A DNA stretch of 64,000 nt, from NCBI RefSeq assembly GCF_024206495.1, contig NZ_JAMBPQ010000017.1, positions 1 through 64,000 of the forward strand, given 5' to 3'. This document shows, piece by piece, positions 45,797-54,970 of the stretch. Source of the stretch: Paraburkholderia sp. CNPSo 3272. GTDB lineage: Bacteria > Pseudomonadota > Gammaproteobacteria > Burkholderiales > Burkholderiaceae. Positions within the stretch are counted from its first letter, which is position 1. Each line of letters starts with the position of its first letter. The position numbers and the translations under genes are program-made. The notes under the pieces were generated by a model, which was not told the origin of the DNA, made no database searches, and saw only the letters and a program-made list of their open reading frames with translations.

Positions 45797-47086
45797 ATGA
45801 AAATCGCACTCGTCAGTGAACACGCGTCGCCGCTCGCCGTCGCGGGCGGCGTCGATACCGGCGGACAAAACATCTACGTCGCGCATGTCGCGCGTCAACT
45901 CCAGCGCGCCGGACATCAGGTCGACGTCTTCACGCGGCGCGACCGCGCTTTGCTGCCGCCTGTTCTGGACATGGACGGCGTACGCGTGATTCACGTCCCC
46001 GCCGGACCGCCCATGCAGATGCCCAAAGAGCTGCTCCTGCCCCACATGCCCCGGTTCGCCGAGTTCCTCGTGAACTTTTGCCGCGCCGAGAGGCGCCCCT
46101 ACGACGTCATCCACGCCAACTTCTTCATGTCGGGCCTGGCGGCGCTCGCGGTCAAGGACGCGCTTCATGTGCCGCTCGTCATGACGTTCCATGCGCTCGG
46201 ACGCGTCCGGCGCCTCCATCAGGGTGCGAGCGACGGTTTTCCCGACGAGCGCTTCGCGATCGAAGACGAGCTGGTGCGGCGCGCGGACTGTATCGTCGCC
46301 GAGTGTCCGGCCGACCATGCCGATCTCGTCGAGCACTATCGCGCCGACCCCGCGCGGATTGCCGTCATTGCCTGCGGCTTCGATCCCGACGAGTTCTCGC
46401 CCGTGGACCGCCGCCAGGCGCGCCGCCGTCTGGGCTGGTCCGCCAGCGAATTCTGCGTGCTGCAACTCGGCCGCCTCGTGGAGCGCAAGGGCATCGACAA
46501 CGTCGTGCGCGGTGTGGCCGCGCTCGAGGCGCGCCACGGCGTGAAAGCCCGGCTCTACGTCGTGGGAGGCGACGCGCAAACGCCCAATGAGATCGCCACA
46601 CCCGAGATCGCCCGGTTGCGCGGCATTGCGCACCGCTGCGGAATCGAGCCGCGCGTGACCTTCGTGGGCCGCCGAGATCGCTCGCAGTTGCGAGACTTCT
46701 ATAGCGCCGCCGACGTGTTCGTGACCACGCCGTGGTACGAGCCGTTCGGCATCACGCCCGTGGAAGCAATGGCGTGCGCCACGCCGGTGATCGGGGCGGA
46801 CGTGGGTGGTATTCGCCATTCGGTGCGTCACGGCGAAACGGGCTGGCACGTACCGCCGCGCGACCCCCAGGCGCTCGCCGAGCGCCTGCTCGCCATTCAT
46901 GGCGACCCAGCGCAGGCCCGCGCGATGGGCGAAGCGGGACGCAGGCGCGCCCAGGCGTACTTCACGTGGCGGCAGATCGGTCTCGAACTCGAAGACGTCT
47001 ATGCGCAACTTGCCGGAGCGCGCCTCGACACGCGCGAGCACGCGAGGGAAACCACCCAGGGCCGCGTGCTGCGCGCCGTCGGTTGA
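45797..47086 (+). CDS. Glycosyltransferase family 4
   Basis: 429 residues from ATG 45797 (GAGGA upstream). GT-B fold: N-terminal KIALVSEHASPLAVAGGVDT with the donor-domain Gly loop, and C-terminal donor site YEPFGITPVEAMACATPVIG holding the E-x7-E motif. It resembles sucrose-phosphate-synthase-like GT4 enzymes that use UDP- or GDP-sugars with retention. First gene of a nine-gene operon; substrate unknown. Confidence 0.92.
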   Translation: MKIALVSEHASPLAVAGGVDTGGQNIYVAHVARQLQRAGHQVDVFTRRDRALLPPVLDMDGVRVIHVPAGPPMQMPKELLLPHMPRFAEFLVNFCRAERRPYDVIHANFFMSGLAALAVKDALHVPLVMTFHALGRVRRLHQGASDGFPDERFAIEDELVRRADCIVAECPADHADLVEHYRADPARIAVIACGFDPDEFSPVDRRQARRRLGWSASEFCVLQLGRLVERKGIDNVVRGVAALEARHGVKARLYVVGGDAQTPNEIATPEIARLRGIAHRCGIEPRVTFVGRRDRSQLRDFYSAADVFVTTPWYEPFGITPVEAMACATPVIGADVGGIRHSVRHGETGWHVPPRDPQALAERLLAIHGDPAQARAMGEAGRRRAQAYFTWRQIGLELEDVYAQLAGARLDTREHARETTQGRVLRAVG

Positions 47087-47098
47087 GGAGCGAACCGT

Positions 47099-47755
47099 AT
47101 GCTGAACCGAACCACCGGGCCGCGCGGGTTGCTCGCGACGCGCCCAGCGGTGTTCCTGGACAAGGACGGCACGCTGCTCGACGACGTGCCGTACAACGTC
47201 GAGCCCTCGCGTATGCGTTTCGCCCCGGGCGCCGCTCAGGCGCTCGCGCTGCTCGCGCGAACGCCACTCCCGCTATTCGTCGTGAGCAACCAGCGCGGCG
47301 TTGCGCTGGGGCGCTTCGCGCACGCGGCGCTCGGCGGCGTGGAGGCGCAGTTGCGCCGCATGTTCGCCGGCTGCGGCGCCACGCTGCAGGCTGCGTACTG
47401 GTGCCCGCACGACCCGCTCGGTCATGTGGCGCCCTATGCGTGCAACTGCACCTGTCGCAAGCCTGCGCCCGGCATGCTGCTGCACGCGAGCCGCGAGCAT
47501 GGCATCGATCTCGCGCGCAGCTGGATGGTCGGCGACATCCTCGACGACGTGGAAGCGGGCAATCGCGCGGGTTGCCGCGCGATCCTCGCCGATTGCGGCA
47601 ATGAGACCGAGTGGCAAAGCGCGCCTGAGCGCCTGCCCTACGCGATCGTTGCGGACCTGCACGAGGCGGCGCAGGTGATCGTCGAGCGTTACGAGCACGA
47701 ACGGCGCGTGCGGGCGGCAACGCACGACGGTGCACAGGAGGAGGCGCTGCGATGA
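47099..47755 (+). CDS. HAD-IIIA phosphatase (heptose-bisphosphate phosphatase GmhB-like)
   Basis: 218 residues. HAD motif I FLDKDGTLLDD, motif II VVSNQRGV, and zinc-type cysteines in CPHDP and CNCTCRKPAPG, as in GmhB; motif III/IV VGDILDDVEAG. GmhB removes a phosphate from D-glycero-D-manno-heptose 1,7-bisphosphate. The other heptose genes (gmhA, hldE, hldD) are not here, so it may act on another sugar phosphate or share the LPS heptose pool. Its stop overlaps the next start as ATGA. Confidence 0.88.
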   Translation: MLNRTTGPRGLLATRPAVFLDKDGTLLDDVPYNVEPSRMRFAPGAAQALALLARTPLPLFVVSNQRGVALGRFAHAALGGVEAQLRRMFAGCGATLQAAYWCPHDPLGHVAPYACNCTCRKPAPGMLLHASREHGIDLARSWMVGDILDDVEAGNRAGCRAILADCGNETEWQSAPERLPYAIVADLHEAAQVIVERYEHERRVRAATHDGAQEEALR

Positions 47756-48945
47756 ACGGAACCGCCTTCCCCATCGCGCCGCGCGATGCGCACGCGCGCT
47801 CGCCCCGCCGCCAGCCTGCTAGCGAGCCCTGGGGGCCGGACGTCAAGCGCATTCTCTGCGTACGCCTCGATCAACTAGGCGACGTGCTGATGACCACGCC
47901 TGCGATGCACGCGTTACGCGAAAGCGCGCCGCGCCGCCATATCACGCTGCTCACTTCCGGCGCGGGCGCGGCCGTGGCGCGCTATCTGCCCGACGTGGAC
48001 GACGTGATCGAATACGACGCGCCATGGGCCAACGGCACTCACGCCAAAGGACACGGTGGCGGCGCGGGGAAGGAAGACCCCGTGCTCGCGCGCCTGCGCG
48101 CCGGACGCTTCGACGCCGCGGCGATCTTCACGGTCTACAGCCAGAATCCGCTGCCGGCCGCAACGCTGTGCTTTTTCGCGGGGATCGAGCGGCGCCTCGC
48201 GCATTGCCGCGAGAATCCTTACGCATTGCTGACTAACTGGCTGCCGGAGCGCGAGCCCCAGACGGACGTGCGCCACGAAGTCGAGCGGCAACTTTCGCTC
48301 GTGCGCAGCGTGGGCGCCGATTTCGCCGACATGGCCGATTCACGCATGCGCATGAGCGTGGACCCCGCCGCGCGCACCACGCTCGCCGAGAAGCTGCGCA
48401 TGTTCGGCGTCGATCCGGCCGAGCCTTGCATCGTCGTGCATGCGGGCGCGAGCGCGCCTTCGCGGCGGTATCCCCCGGCGCTCTTCGCCGAAGCGCTCGA
48501 TCTGCTCGCGCCCACGGTGCGTTGCCCGTTCCTGCTCACAGGAAGCCTGGGGGAAAGCGCGTTGACGCGCGAGGTGATGCGTTTCTCGCGCTCCGCGGGC
48601 AGCACGCGCCTGGTCGATCTCGCGGGCGCGCTCACGCTCGGCGAACTGATCGCATTGCTCGACCAGACTTCACTGCTCATCGCCAACAACAGCGGACCAG
48701 CGCATCTGGCCGCCGCGCTCGGCAAACCCGTCGTCGATCTGTATGCGCTCACGAATCCGCAGCACTCACCGTGGATGACGCCGCACCGCCTGCTCTATCG
48801 CGACGTGGCGTGCCGCTGGTGCTATCGCGGCGAGTGCCCGGAAGGCCACCACGCCTGCCTGCGCGGCGTGCCGCCCGGCGACGTCGCGCGCGCGGCGCGC
48901 GAACTGCTCGAGGAAGCCGGCGCACTCGTGCCGCAGCCCGCCTGA
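47752..48945 (+). CDS. Glycosyltransferase family 9 (heptosyltransferase-like)
   Basis: 397 residues. Family motifs: RILCVRLDQLGDVLMTTPAM near residue 30, IVVHAGASAPSRRYP, and the donor site NNSGPAHLAAALGKPVVDLY. A cysteine cluster CRWCYRGECPEGHHACL follows, as in WaaF-type enzymes. It would add a heptose or related sugar from an ADP-sugar. The first ~28 residues are extra, basic and probably disordered. Overlaps the HAD phosphatase gene by 4 bases, consistent with heptose supply. Confidence 0.9.
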   Translation: MNGTAFPIAPRDAHARSPRRQPASEPWGPDVKRILCVRLDQLGDVLMTTPAMHALRESAPRRHITLLTSGAGAAVARYLPDVDDVIEYDAPWANGTHAKGHGGGAGKEDPVLARLRAGRFDAAAIFTVYSQNPLPAATLCFFAGIERRLAHCRENPYALLTNWLPEREPQTDVRHEVERQLSLVRSVGADFADMADSRMRMSVDPAARTTLAEKLRMFGVDPAEPCIVVHAGASAPSRRYPPALFAEALDLLAPTVRCPFLLTGSLGESALTREVMRFSRSAGSTRLVDLAGALTLGELIALLDQTSLLIANNSGPAHLAAALGKPVVDLYALTNPQHSPWMTPHRLLYRDVACRWCYRGECPEGHHACLRGVPPGDVARAARELLEEAGALVPQPA

Positions 48946-48981
48946 GCCCTGCAACCCAACGCCCGCAACGGGAGACCGTTC

Positions 48982-50739
48982 ATGTACACACTCGGAATCA
49001 ATGCCGTTTATCACGACAGCGCCGCGGCGCTGGTCCATGACGGCGTGGTGATCGCCGCCGCCGAAGACGAGCGCTTCACGCACGTCAAGCACGCCAAGCG
49101 GCCCGTGCCGTTCTCGACATGGCAACTGCCGTTCGACGCCATCGACGCCTGCCTTAAGGAAGCCGGCATCACGCTAGCCGATGTCGATCATGTTGCGTAC
49201 TCCTACGATCCGGCTCTCTTTCCGGATATGCCGGCCCGGCCCGGCGCGACCATCGCGTTGCCACTCGACCCCTCGCGCGCGCGCACGGAAGCCAACGCGT
49301 CGCCATGGGACCCGCTCTTTCTCAGCTATATCGTGAACGCGAAGGCGCAGTTGCTGGACGGCGCGCCGCATCATCTGCGCAAGCGCTTTGCGGGCGTGGA
49401 CCGCGAAAAAGGCTTCGTCTGGCATAACGTCGAGCACCACCTCGCTCACGAAGCGAGCGCGTTTCTCGCGAGCCCCTTCGACGCATGCGCCGTTCTCACC
49501 ATGGACGGCCGCGGCGAAGGCGTCACCACGAGCCTTGGCGAATTTCGCGACGGCAAGTACAAGCGCATCACTCAGGTGGAGCTGCCGCATTCGCTCGGGC
49601 TCCTCTACGAAGCCGTGACAGGCTGGCTCGGCTTCCTGCATTCTTCCGACGAGTACAAGGTCATGGCCCTCGCCTCGTTCGGCGAACCGGCCTATGCCGA
49701 CCAGTTCCGCGAAATCGTGCAGTACAACGGCAATGGCCATTACACCGTCGCCGACCCGCACCTCGTGGACCGCTTCGGCGTGCCGCGCGAACGCGGCGGC
49801 CCGCTGGAGCAGCGGCATTTCGATATCGCCGCCTCGCTGCAACTCGTGCTTGAAGAGACGGTGCTGGAGATGGCGCGCTGGCTCCATACGCGCACGGGAC
49901 TGCCGAAGCTGTGCATGGCGGGCGGCGTAGCGCTGAACTGCGTGATGAACTCGTACGTGCGAGATAACGGCCCGTTCGACGATATCTGGGTGCAGCCCGC
50001 CGCGGGCGACGCAGGCACCGCGCTCGGCGCGGCGCTCTGGACCGACTACCGCTTGCGCAGCGAAGCGGCGCAAGCGGCAGGCGAACGCGCAGAACGCCGC
50101 TGGCAGATGGACCACGCCTACCTCGGGCCGGCGTTCGACGACGAGACCATCGAGCAATTCCTGCGCTGGTCGAAAACGCCCTACCGGCGGCTCGACAACA
50201 TCGCCGAGGAAGCCGCGCAACTGCTCGCCGACGGCCAGGTGATCGGCTGGTATCAGGGCCGCACGGAGTTCGGCCCGCGCGCGCTCGGCGCCCGCTCGAT
50301 TCTCGCTTCGCCCGTCGATCCCGGCATGCAGGCGAAGCTCAACGAGATCAAGGACCGGGAGGACTTTCGGCCGGTCGCCCCGGTCGTGCTGGAAGAGCGC
50401 GCCGCGCAATGGTTCGTGGGCGCGAGGCGCGCGCCGTTCATGCTGTTCATCTTCGACGTGCAGCCCGAGAAGGCCGAACGCATTCCCGCCGTGCGCCACG
50501 TGGACGGCACCGCGCGCGTCCAGACCGTGAACCGCGACCAGCATCCGCTCTACTACGACCTGATCGCGGCGTTCGAACGGCGCACCGGCGTGCCGGTCCT
50601 CGTCAACACGTCGTTCAACACCCGCGGCGAGCCGATGGTCAACTCGCCGCGCGACGCGCTCGAATCGTTCTGGACCTCGCCGCTCGATGCGCTCGTGATC
50701 GGCCCCTTCCTCGTGCGCAAGAGCGAGGCGCGCGCATGA
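48982..50739 (+). CDS. NodU/CmcH-type carbamoyltransferase
   Basis: 585 residues. The N-terminal Kae1-like domain starts LGINAVYHDSAAALVHDGVV, with the metal motif HHLAHEASAF and the nucleotide loop TMDGRGEG, then GGVALNCVMN. The C-terminal carbamoyl-transfer domain has FGPRALGARSILASP and NTSFNTRGEPMVNSP. It transfers carbamoyl from carbamoyl phosphate, via carbamoyl-AMP, to a sugar or antibiotic hydroxyl. GGGAG lies before the ATG; the end overlaps the next gene as ATGA. Confidence 0.94.
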   Translation: MYTLGINAVYHDSAAALVHDGVVIAAAEDERFTHVKHAKRPVPFSTWQLPFDAIDACLKEAGITLADVDHVAYSYDPALFPDMPARPGATIALPLDPSRARTEANASPWDPLFLSYIVNAKAQLLDGAPHHLRKRFAGVDREKGFVWHNVEHHLAHEASAFLASPFDACAVLTMDGRGEGVTTSLGEFRDGKYKRITQVELPHSLGLLYEAVTGWLGFLHSSDEYKVMALASFGEPAYADQFREIVQYNGNGHYTVADPHLVDRFGVPRERGGPLEQRHFDIAASLQLVLEETVLEMARWLHTRTGLPKLCMAGGVALNCVMNSYVRDNGPFDDIWVQPAAGDAGTALGAALWTDYRLRSEAAQAAGERAERRWQMDHAYLGPAFDDETIEQFLRWSKTPYRRLDNIAEEAAQLLADGQVIGWYQGRTEFGPRALGARSILASPVDPGMQAKLNEIKDREDFRPVAPVVLEERAAQWFVGARRAPFMLFIFDVQPEKAERIPAVRHVDGTARVQTVNRDQHPLYYDLIAAFERRTGVPVLVNTSFNTRGEPMVNSPRDALESFWTSPLDALVIGPFLVRKSEARA

Positions 50740-51794
50740 GGCCCGCCGACGTCGAGTTGCGCGAGCGGCCCATTGGCGCGGCGCAGCCCCAGTTCGACGG
50801 CGATGGGGGCGCGCTGCTCGAACATCTGCGCATTGCGGTGGTCGTCCCGACGTACCATCGCGCGACGCTGCTGGGACAGTGCCTCACCGCGCTGTGCGCG
50901 CAAGACCTCGCGCCCGACGACTATGAGATCGTCGTGTGCGACGACGGACCGGACGACGCGACGCGCGCGACGGTGGAACGCATGGCGGCGATGCAGGCCC
51001 CGCGCGGGCTCGCGATCCGTTACGTGCCGGTACGCGCCACGCAAGGCCCGGCCGCGGCGCGCAACGCGGGCTGGCGCGCGGCGCGCGCGCCGCTCATCGC
51101 GTTCACCGACGACGACACGATTGCCGACCCCGGCTGGCTGCGCGCGGGGCTCGCCGCGCTCGCGCACGCCGAAGCGGCCGCGGGCCGCATCGTCGTACCG
51201 CTGGGCGTGGCACCGAGCGACTATGAGCGCGACGCAAGCGGCCTTGCGCACGCCGAATTCGCTACGGCCAATGCATTCGTGCAGCGCGCGACGCTCTCGC
51301 AGATCGGCGGCTTCGACGAGCGCTTCACAGCGGCGTGGCGCGAGGATTCTGACCTGCAGTTCGCGCTGCTGCAGGCGGGCGCCAGTGTAGTACGCGCCGA
51401 CGATGCCGTGGTCGTGCACCCCGTGCGTCCCGCGCGCTGGGGTGTGAGTCTCGCGCAGCAGCGCAAGAGCCGCTTCGAGGCGCTGTTGTTTCGCAAGCAT
51501 CCGGTGCTGTATCGCGAGCGCATCGGGGCGGGGCCGCCGCTCCTTTACTACGCGGTGCTGATCAGCGTACTCGTGCTGCTAGCCGCTCTCGCTTGGGGCT
51601 ACCCCAGGGTCGCCCTGGCTGCGTTCGCTGCATGGATCGCCTGCACCGCTGTGTTCTGCGCACGCCGCTTGCGCGGCACGCGTCGCGACGCGCGCCATGT
51701 AGCCGAAATGATCTGGACGTCGCTGTGGATTCCGTTTCTTTCGATCTTCTGGCGGCTCCAGGGAGCCGCCAGTTACCGCGTGTGGTTTCTCTAA
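50736..51794 (+). CDS. Glycosyltransferase family 2 with C-terminal membrane helices
   Basis: 352 residues from ATG 50736, overlapping the carbamoyltransferase stop. GT-A domain: VVVPTYHRATLLGQCLTAL, VCDDGPDD, FTDDDT (DxD-like) and GGFDERFTAAWREDSDLQ. From about residue 265 there are two or three hydrophobic helices (LLYYAVLISVLVLLAALAWG and following), so it acts at the cytoplasmic membrane face. Probably extends a lipid-linked or membrane-presented glycan. Confidence 0.9.
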   Translation: MRPADVELRERPIGAAQPQFDGDGGALLEHLRIAVVVPTYHRATLLGQCLTALCAQDLAPDDYEIVVCDDGPDDATRATVERMAAMQAPRGLAIRYVPVRATQGPAAARNAGWRAARAPLIAFTDDDTIADPGWLRAGLAALAHAEAAAGRIVVPLGVAPSDYERDASGLAHAEFATANAFVQRATLSQIGGFDERFTAAWREDSDLQFALLQAGASVVRADDAVVVHPVRPARWGVSLAQQRKSRFEALLFRKHPVLYRERIGAGPPLLYYAVLISVLVLLAALAWGYPRVALAAFAAWIACTAVFCARRLRGTRRDARHVAEMIWTSLWIPFLSIFWRLQGAASYRVWFL

Positions 51795-51805
51795 CGGATG
51801 TGTCC

Positions 51806-52936
51806 ATGCCGACTCTGCTCGAAGCCCTCGCCCCCCGCCGCATCGTGATCTTCCGCGCGCTGCAGCTCGGCGACATGCTCTGCAGCGTGCCCGCGTTGCG
51901 CGCGTTGCGCGCAGCCTGCCCCCACGCGCGCATCGCCCTCGTCGGTCTGCCGTGGTCGGCCGATTTCGTGGCGCGCTACCCCATGCTGGTCGATGAGCAC
52001 ATCGTCTTTCCCGGCGCGCGCGGCTTTCCCGAACAGCCCGAGGACGAGCGCGGCCTGCCTGCGTTTCTCGACGCGATGCGCATGCGCCGCTTCGACCTCG
52101 CGATCCAGCTTCATGGCAGCGGAGGCGTGGCAAACGTGCTGGTCGACGAGTTCGGCGCGCGCGCGCTCGGAGGCTTTAGCCAGCCCGGCGAAGCGCCGCC
52201 GCCCGGCTGTTACGTGCCGTGGCCCGACGCGCTGCCCGAGCCGCAGCGCTACCTCGCGCTCATGCACGCGCTGGGCGCGCGAGGCCATGCGCTGCGCGAC
52301 GACACCCTCTGGTTTCCGCTCTACGACGCGGACTACGCTGCGTGCGACGACCTCGTCGAGCGCTTCGGACTCGATCCCGGGCGGCTCGTGCTCGTGCATC
52401 CGGGTGCGCAGCTGCCCTCGCGGCGCTGGCCGGCCCAGCGCTTTGCCGCCGTTGCCGACGCGCTCGCCTTCGACGGCTGGCAGATCGCGGTGACCGGCAC
52501 CGCAGGCGAACGCGAGTTGACCGCGAGCGTACTGGGCGGCATGACGCAGACGGCTCATCATCTCGCGGGGGAAACCACGCTCGGTGCGCTGGCGGCGCTC
52601 GTGCGCCAGGCCCGGCTCGTGCTCTGCAACGACACGGGCATCTCGCATGTGGCGGCCGCCATGGGCACGCCGAGCGTGGTCGTCGCCTCGGGCAGCGACA
52701 CGCGGCGCTGGGCGCCGCTGGACCGCGCCCGGCACCGCGTGCTCGCCGACTGGCCCGCTTGCCGCCCCTGCTCGTTCCACGCCTGCCCGTACGGCCACCC
52801 TTGCGCGCTCAACGTGAGCGCGGAGCAGGTCGCGGCCGTTGCGCAAGCGCACCTGCTCGACACCCACCGCATGCCCGGTTTCGCAGCCCGGGGATACGCT
52901 GCCCCCATGCCGATGAGGAGGACCCCGCCATGCTGA
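51806..52936 (+). CDS. Glycosyltransferase family 9 (heptosyltransferase-like)
   Basis: 376 residues from ATG 51806. It has RRIVIFRALQLGDMLCSVPA, LVHPGAQLPSRRWPAQRFAA, the donor region CNDTGISHVAAAMGTPSVVV and the cysteine cluster CRPCSFHACPYGHPCAL, parallel to the GT9 at 47752-48945. The two are paralogues in one operon, suggesting two heptose-type residues. It overlaps the next start by 7 bases. The ribosome site is weak; coupling to the upstream gene is likely. Confidence 0.9.
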   Translation: MPTLLEALAPRRIVIFRALQLGDMLCSVPALRALRAACPHARIALVGLPWSADFVARYPMLVDEHIVFPGARGFPEQPEDERGLPAFLDAMRMRRFDLAIQLHGSGGVANVLVDEFGARALGGFSQPGEAPPPGCYVPWPDALPEPQRYLALMHALGARGHALRDDTLWFPLYDADYAACDDLVERFGLDPGRLVLVHPGAQLPSRRWPAQRFAAVADALAFDGWQIAVTGTAGERELTASVLGGMTQTAHHLAGETTLGALAALVRQARLVLCNDTGISHVAAAMGTPSVVVASGSDTRRWAPLDRARHRVLADWPACRPCSFHACPYGHPCALNVSAEQVAAVAQAHLLDTHRMPGFAARGYAAPMPMRRTPPC

Positions 52937-53889
52937 TGCGAAACACGCGGCCCTTGCGTGTGCTCACCTGGCACGTACACGGTAACTATCTTTACTACCT
53001 TACGCAGGCGCCGCACGACTTCCATGTCGTGACCAAACCGGGGCGCCCGGCGGGCTACGCGGGCCGCGCGGGTGTGCTTCCATGGGGGGCGAACGTACGT
53101 GAGGTCGCTGCCGAAGACGTCGCCTCGAATGAGTTCGACGTAGTCGTGTACCAGCAGCGCAGCCATTGGGAGCATGACCGGTTCGAGCTGCTGAGCGACG
53201 CGCAGCGCCGCTTGCCGCGGGTGTATATCGAGCACGACCCGCCGCAGGAGGCGCCGTTTTCACAGCGGCACTGGGTAGACGACGGCGGCGCGTTGCTCGT
53301 GCACGTCACGCCGTTCAACGCGCTGATGTGGGACAGCGGCGCCACGCCCACGCGCGTGATCGAGCATGGCGTACTCGTACCTGAAGGCGTGCGCTACACG
53401 GGCGCAACGCCGCGCGGCATCGTCGTCGTCAATCATCTGCGCGAGCGCGGACGGCGGCTCGGTGCGGATGTCTTCGAGCAGGTTCGTCACAAGGTGCCGC
53501 TCGATCTCGTGGGCATGGAGGCGCAAAGCCTCGGCGGCATCGGCGAGATTTCGAATGTCGAGCTCGCCCAGTTCGTGTCGCGCTACCGCTTCTTCTTCAA
53601 TCCGATCCGCTGGACGAGCCTCGGTCTGGCCATTGTCGAGGCAATGATGGTCGGACTGCCCATTGTCGGGCTCGCCACGACGGAACTCGCAAGCGTGATT
53701 CGCGACGGCGAGAACGGCTTCGTCGATACACGCATCGATCGCCTGGTCGACTGCATGCGCACGCTCATCCGGGATCCCGCACTCGCGCGGCGCCTCGGCG
53801 AACGCGCGCGGCGCGACGCGCTCGAACGGTTTTCCATCGATCGCTTCGCGCACGACTGGGATCTCGCGTTGCGAGAAGTGACGGCATGA
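52930..53889 (+). CDS. GT4-like glycosyltransferase
   Basis: 319 residues from ATG 52930, with AGGAGG upstream inside the end of the previous gene. RVLTWHVHGNYLYYLTQAPH at the N-terminus; the donor domain has LGLAIVEAMMVGLPIVGL with E-x7-E and VIRDGENGFVDT, then ALERFSIDRFAHDWD at the end. Shorter than most GT4 enzymes, with a reduced N-terminal domain. Substrate unknown. Confidence 0.86.
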   Translation: MLMRNTRPLRVLTWHVHGNYLYYLTQAPHDFHVVTKPGRPAGYAGRAGVLPWGANVREVAAEDVASNEFDVVVYQQRSHWEHDRFELLSDAQRRLPRVYIEHDPPQEAPFSQRHWVDDGGALLVHVTPFNALMWDSGATPTRVIEHGVLVPEGVRYTGATPRGIVVVNHLRERGRRLGADVFEQVRHKVPLDLVGMEAQSLGGIGEISNVELAQFVSRYRFFFNPIRWTSLGLAIVEAMMVGLPIVGLATTELASVIRDGENGFVDTRIDRLVDCMRTLIRDPALARRLGERARRDALERFSIDRFAHDWDLALREVTA

Positions 53890-53926
53890 ACGTGTGGCTT
53901 GCAGCGCTTTTCCAAGGAGAGCAAAC

Positions 53927-54970
53927 GTGAAAGAACTGACCCGCAAACGCATTCTCGTCACCGGCGGCGCGGGCTTTCTCGGCTCGCATTTGTGCGAGCG
54001 GCTAGTGGCGCTGGGCCACGACGTGCTGTGCGTCGATAACTTCTATACCGGCTCCAAGCGCAACGTGGCGCATCTGCTCGACAACGCCAACTTTGAACTG
54101 ATGCGCCACGACGTCACCTTCCCGCTGTACGTGGAAGTGGACGAGATCTACAACCTCGCCTGCCCCGCCTCGCCGGTGCACTACCAGCACGACCCGGTGC
54201 AAACGACCAAGACGAGCGTGCACGGCGCGATCAACATGCTCGGGCTCGCCAAGCGCGTGCGGGCGAAGTTGCTGCAGGCCTCCACCAGCGAAGTCTACGG
54301 CGACGCGCGCCGCCATCCGCAAACCGAGGACTACTGGGGCCACGTGAATCCCATCGGCCCGCGCTCGTGCTACGACGAAGGCAAGCGCTGCGCCGAAACG
54401 CTGTGCATGGACTACATGCGCCAGCATGGCCTCGACATTCGCATTGCGCGGATCTTCAACACGTACGGACCGCGCATGCATCCCCGCGACGGCCGCGTCA
54501 TCTCGAACTTCGTCATGCAGGCGCTGGCCGGCGAGCCGCTCACCGTCTATGGCGACGGATCGCAAACACGCTGTTTCTGCTACGTGGACGATCTGATCGA
54601 CGCTCTCGTGCTGCTCATGAGTCGCGCAACACCCCCGGACGGCCCCGTGAATATCGGCAATCCTCAGGAAATCTCGATGCTCGACACGGCCCACCGTGTG
54701 ATCGCCGCCGCGCAGTCGACCTCGGAAATCGCTTTCGCGCCGCTGCCCGTGGACGATCCGTGCCGCCGTTGCCCTTCCATTGAACGCGCGCGCGCGTTGC
54801 TCGGCTGGTCGCCGCACACGTCGCTCGATGCCGGCTTGAGCGCGACCATTGCGTACTTCCGGCGCGAGATGACGAGCGCTGATCCAGGAGCCTTGCTTGC
54901 GAGCACCGCCGCAGCAGCGGCGAAGACGATCCGTGCAGAGACACAGGTATGCAAGGTCTCTTCTTCCTGA
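53927..54970 (+). CDS. UDP-glucuronate decarboxylase (UDP-xylose synthase)
   Basis: 347 residues from GTG 53927 with AAGGAGAG upstream. Extended short-chain dehydrogenase: ILVTGGAGFLGSHLCERLVA, LACPASPVHYQHDPVQTTKT (the decarboxylase hallmark), Thr/Ser in ASTSEVYGD, Tyr-x3-Lys in YDEGKR, and RIFNTYGPRMHPRDGRVISN. It converts UDP-glucuronate to UDP-xylose with bound NAD+, supplying pentose to the cluster's transferases. The last ~30 residues are Ala/Ser-rich and overlap the next gene. Confidence 0.92.
   Translation: MKELTRKRILVTGGAGFLGSHLCERLVALGHDVLCVDNFYTGSKRNVAHLLDNANFELMRHDVTFPLYVEVDEIYNLACPASPVHYQHDPVQTTKTSVHGAINMLGLAKRVRAKLLQASTSEVYGDARRHPQTEDYWGHVNPIGPRSCYDEGKRCAETLCMDYMRQHGLDIRIARIFNTYGPRMHPRDGRVISNFVMQALAGEPLTVYGDGSQTRCFCYVDDLIDALVLLMSRATPPDGPVNIGNPQEISMLDTAHRVIAAAQSTSEIAFAPLPVDDPCRRCPSIERARALLGWSPHTSLDAGLSATIAYFRREMTSADPGALLASTAAAAAKTIRAETQVCKVSSS

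Noticed and set aside
49174..50544. Long minus-strand frame opposite the carbamoyltransferase
   Set aside because: No family motif, His/Arg-rich, and fully covered by a well-supported gene.
47752..52936. Cysteine clusters in both GT9 enzymes as a novel metal site
   Set aside because: The same C-x2-C...C...C pattern occurs in ordinary WaaF-type heptosyltransferases, so it is not new.
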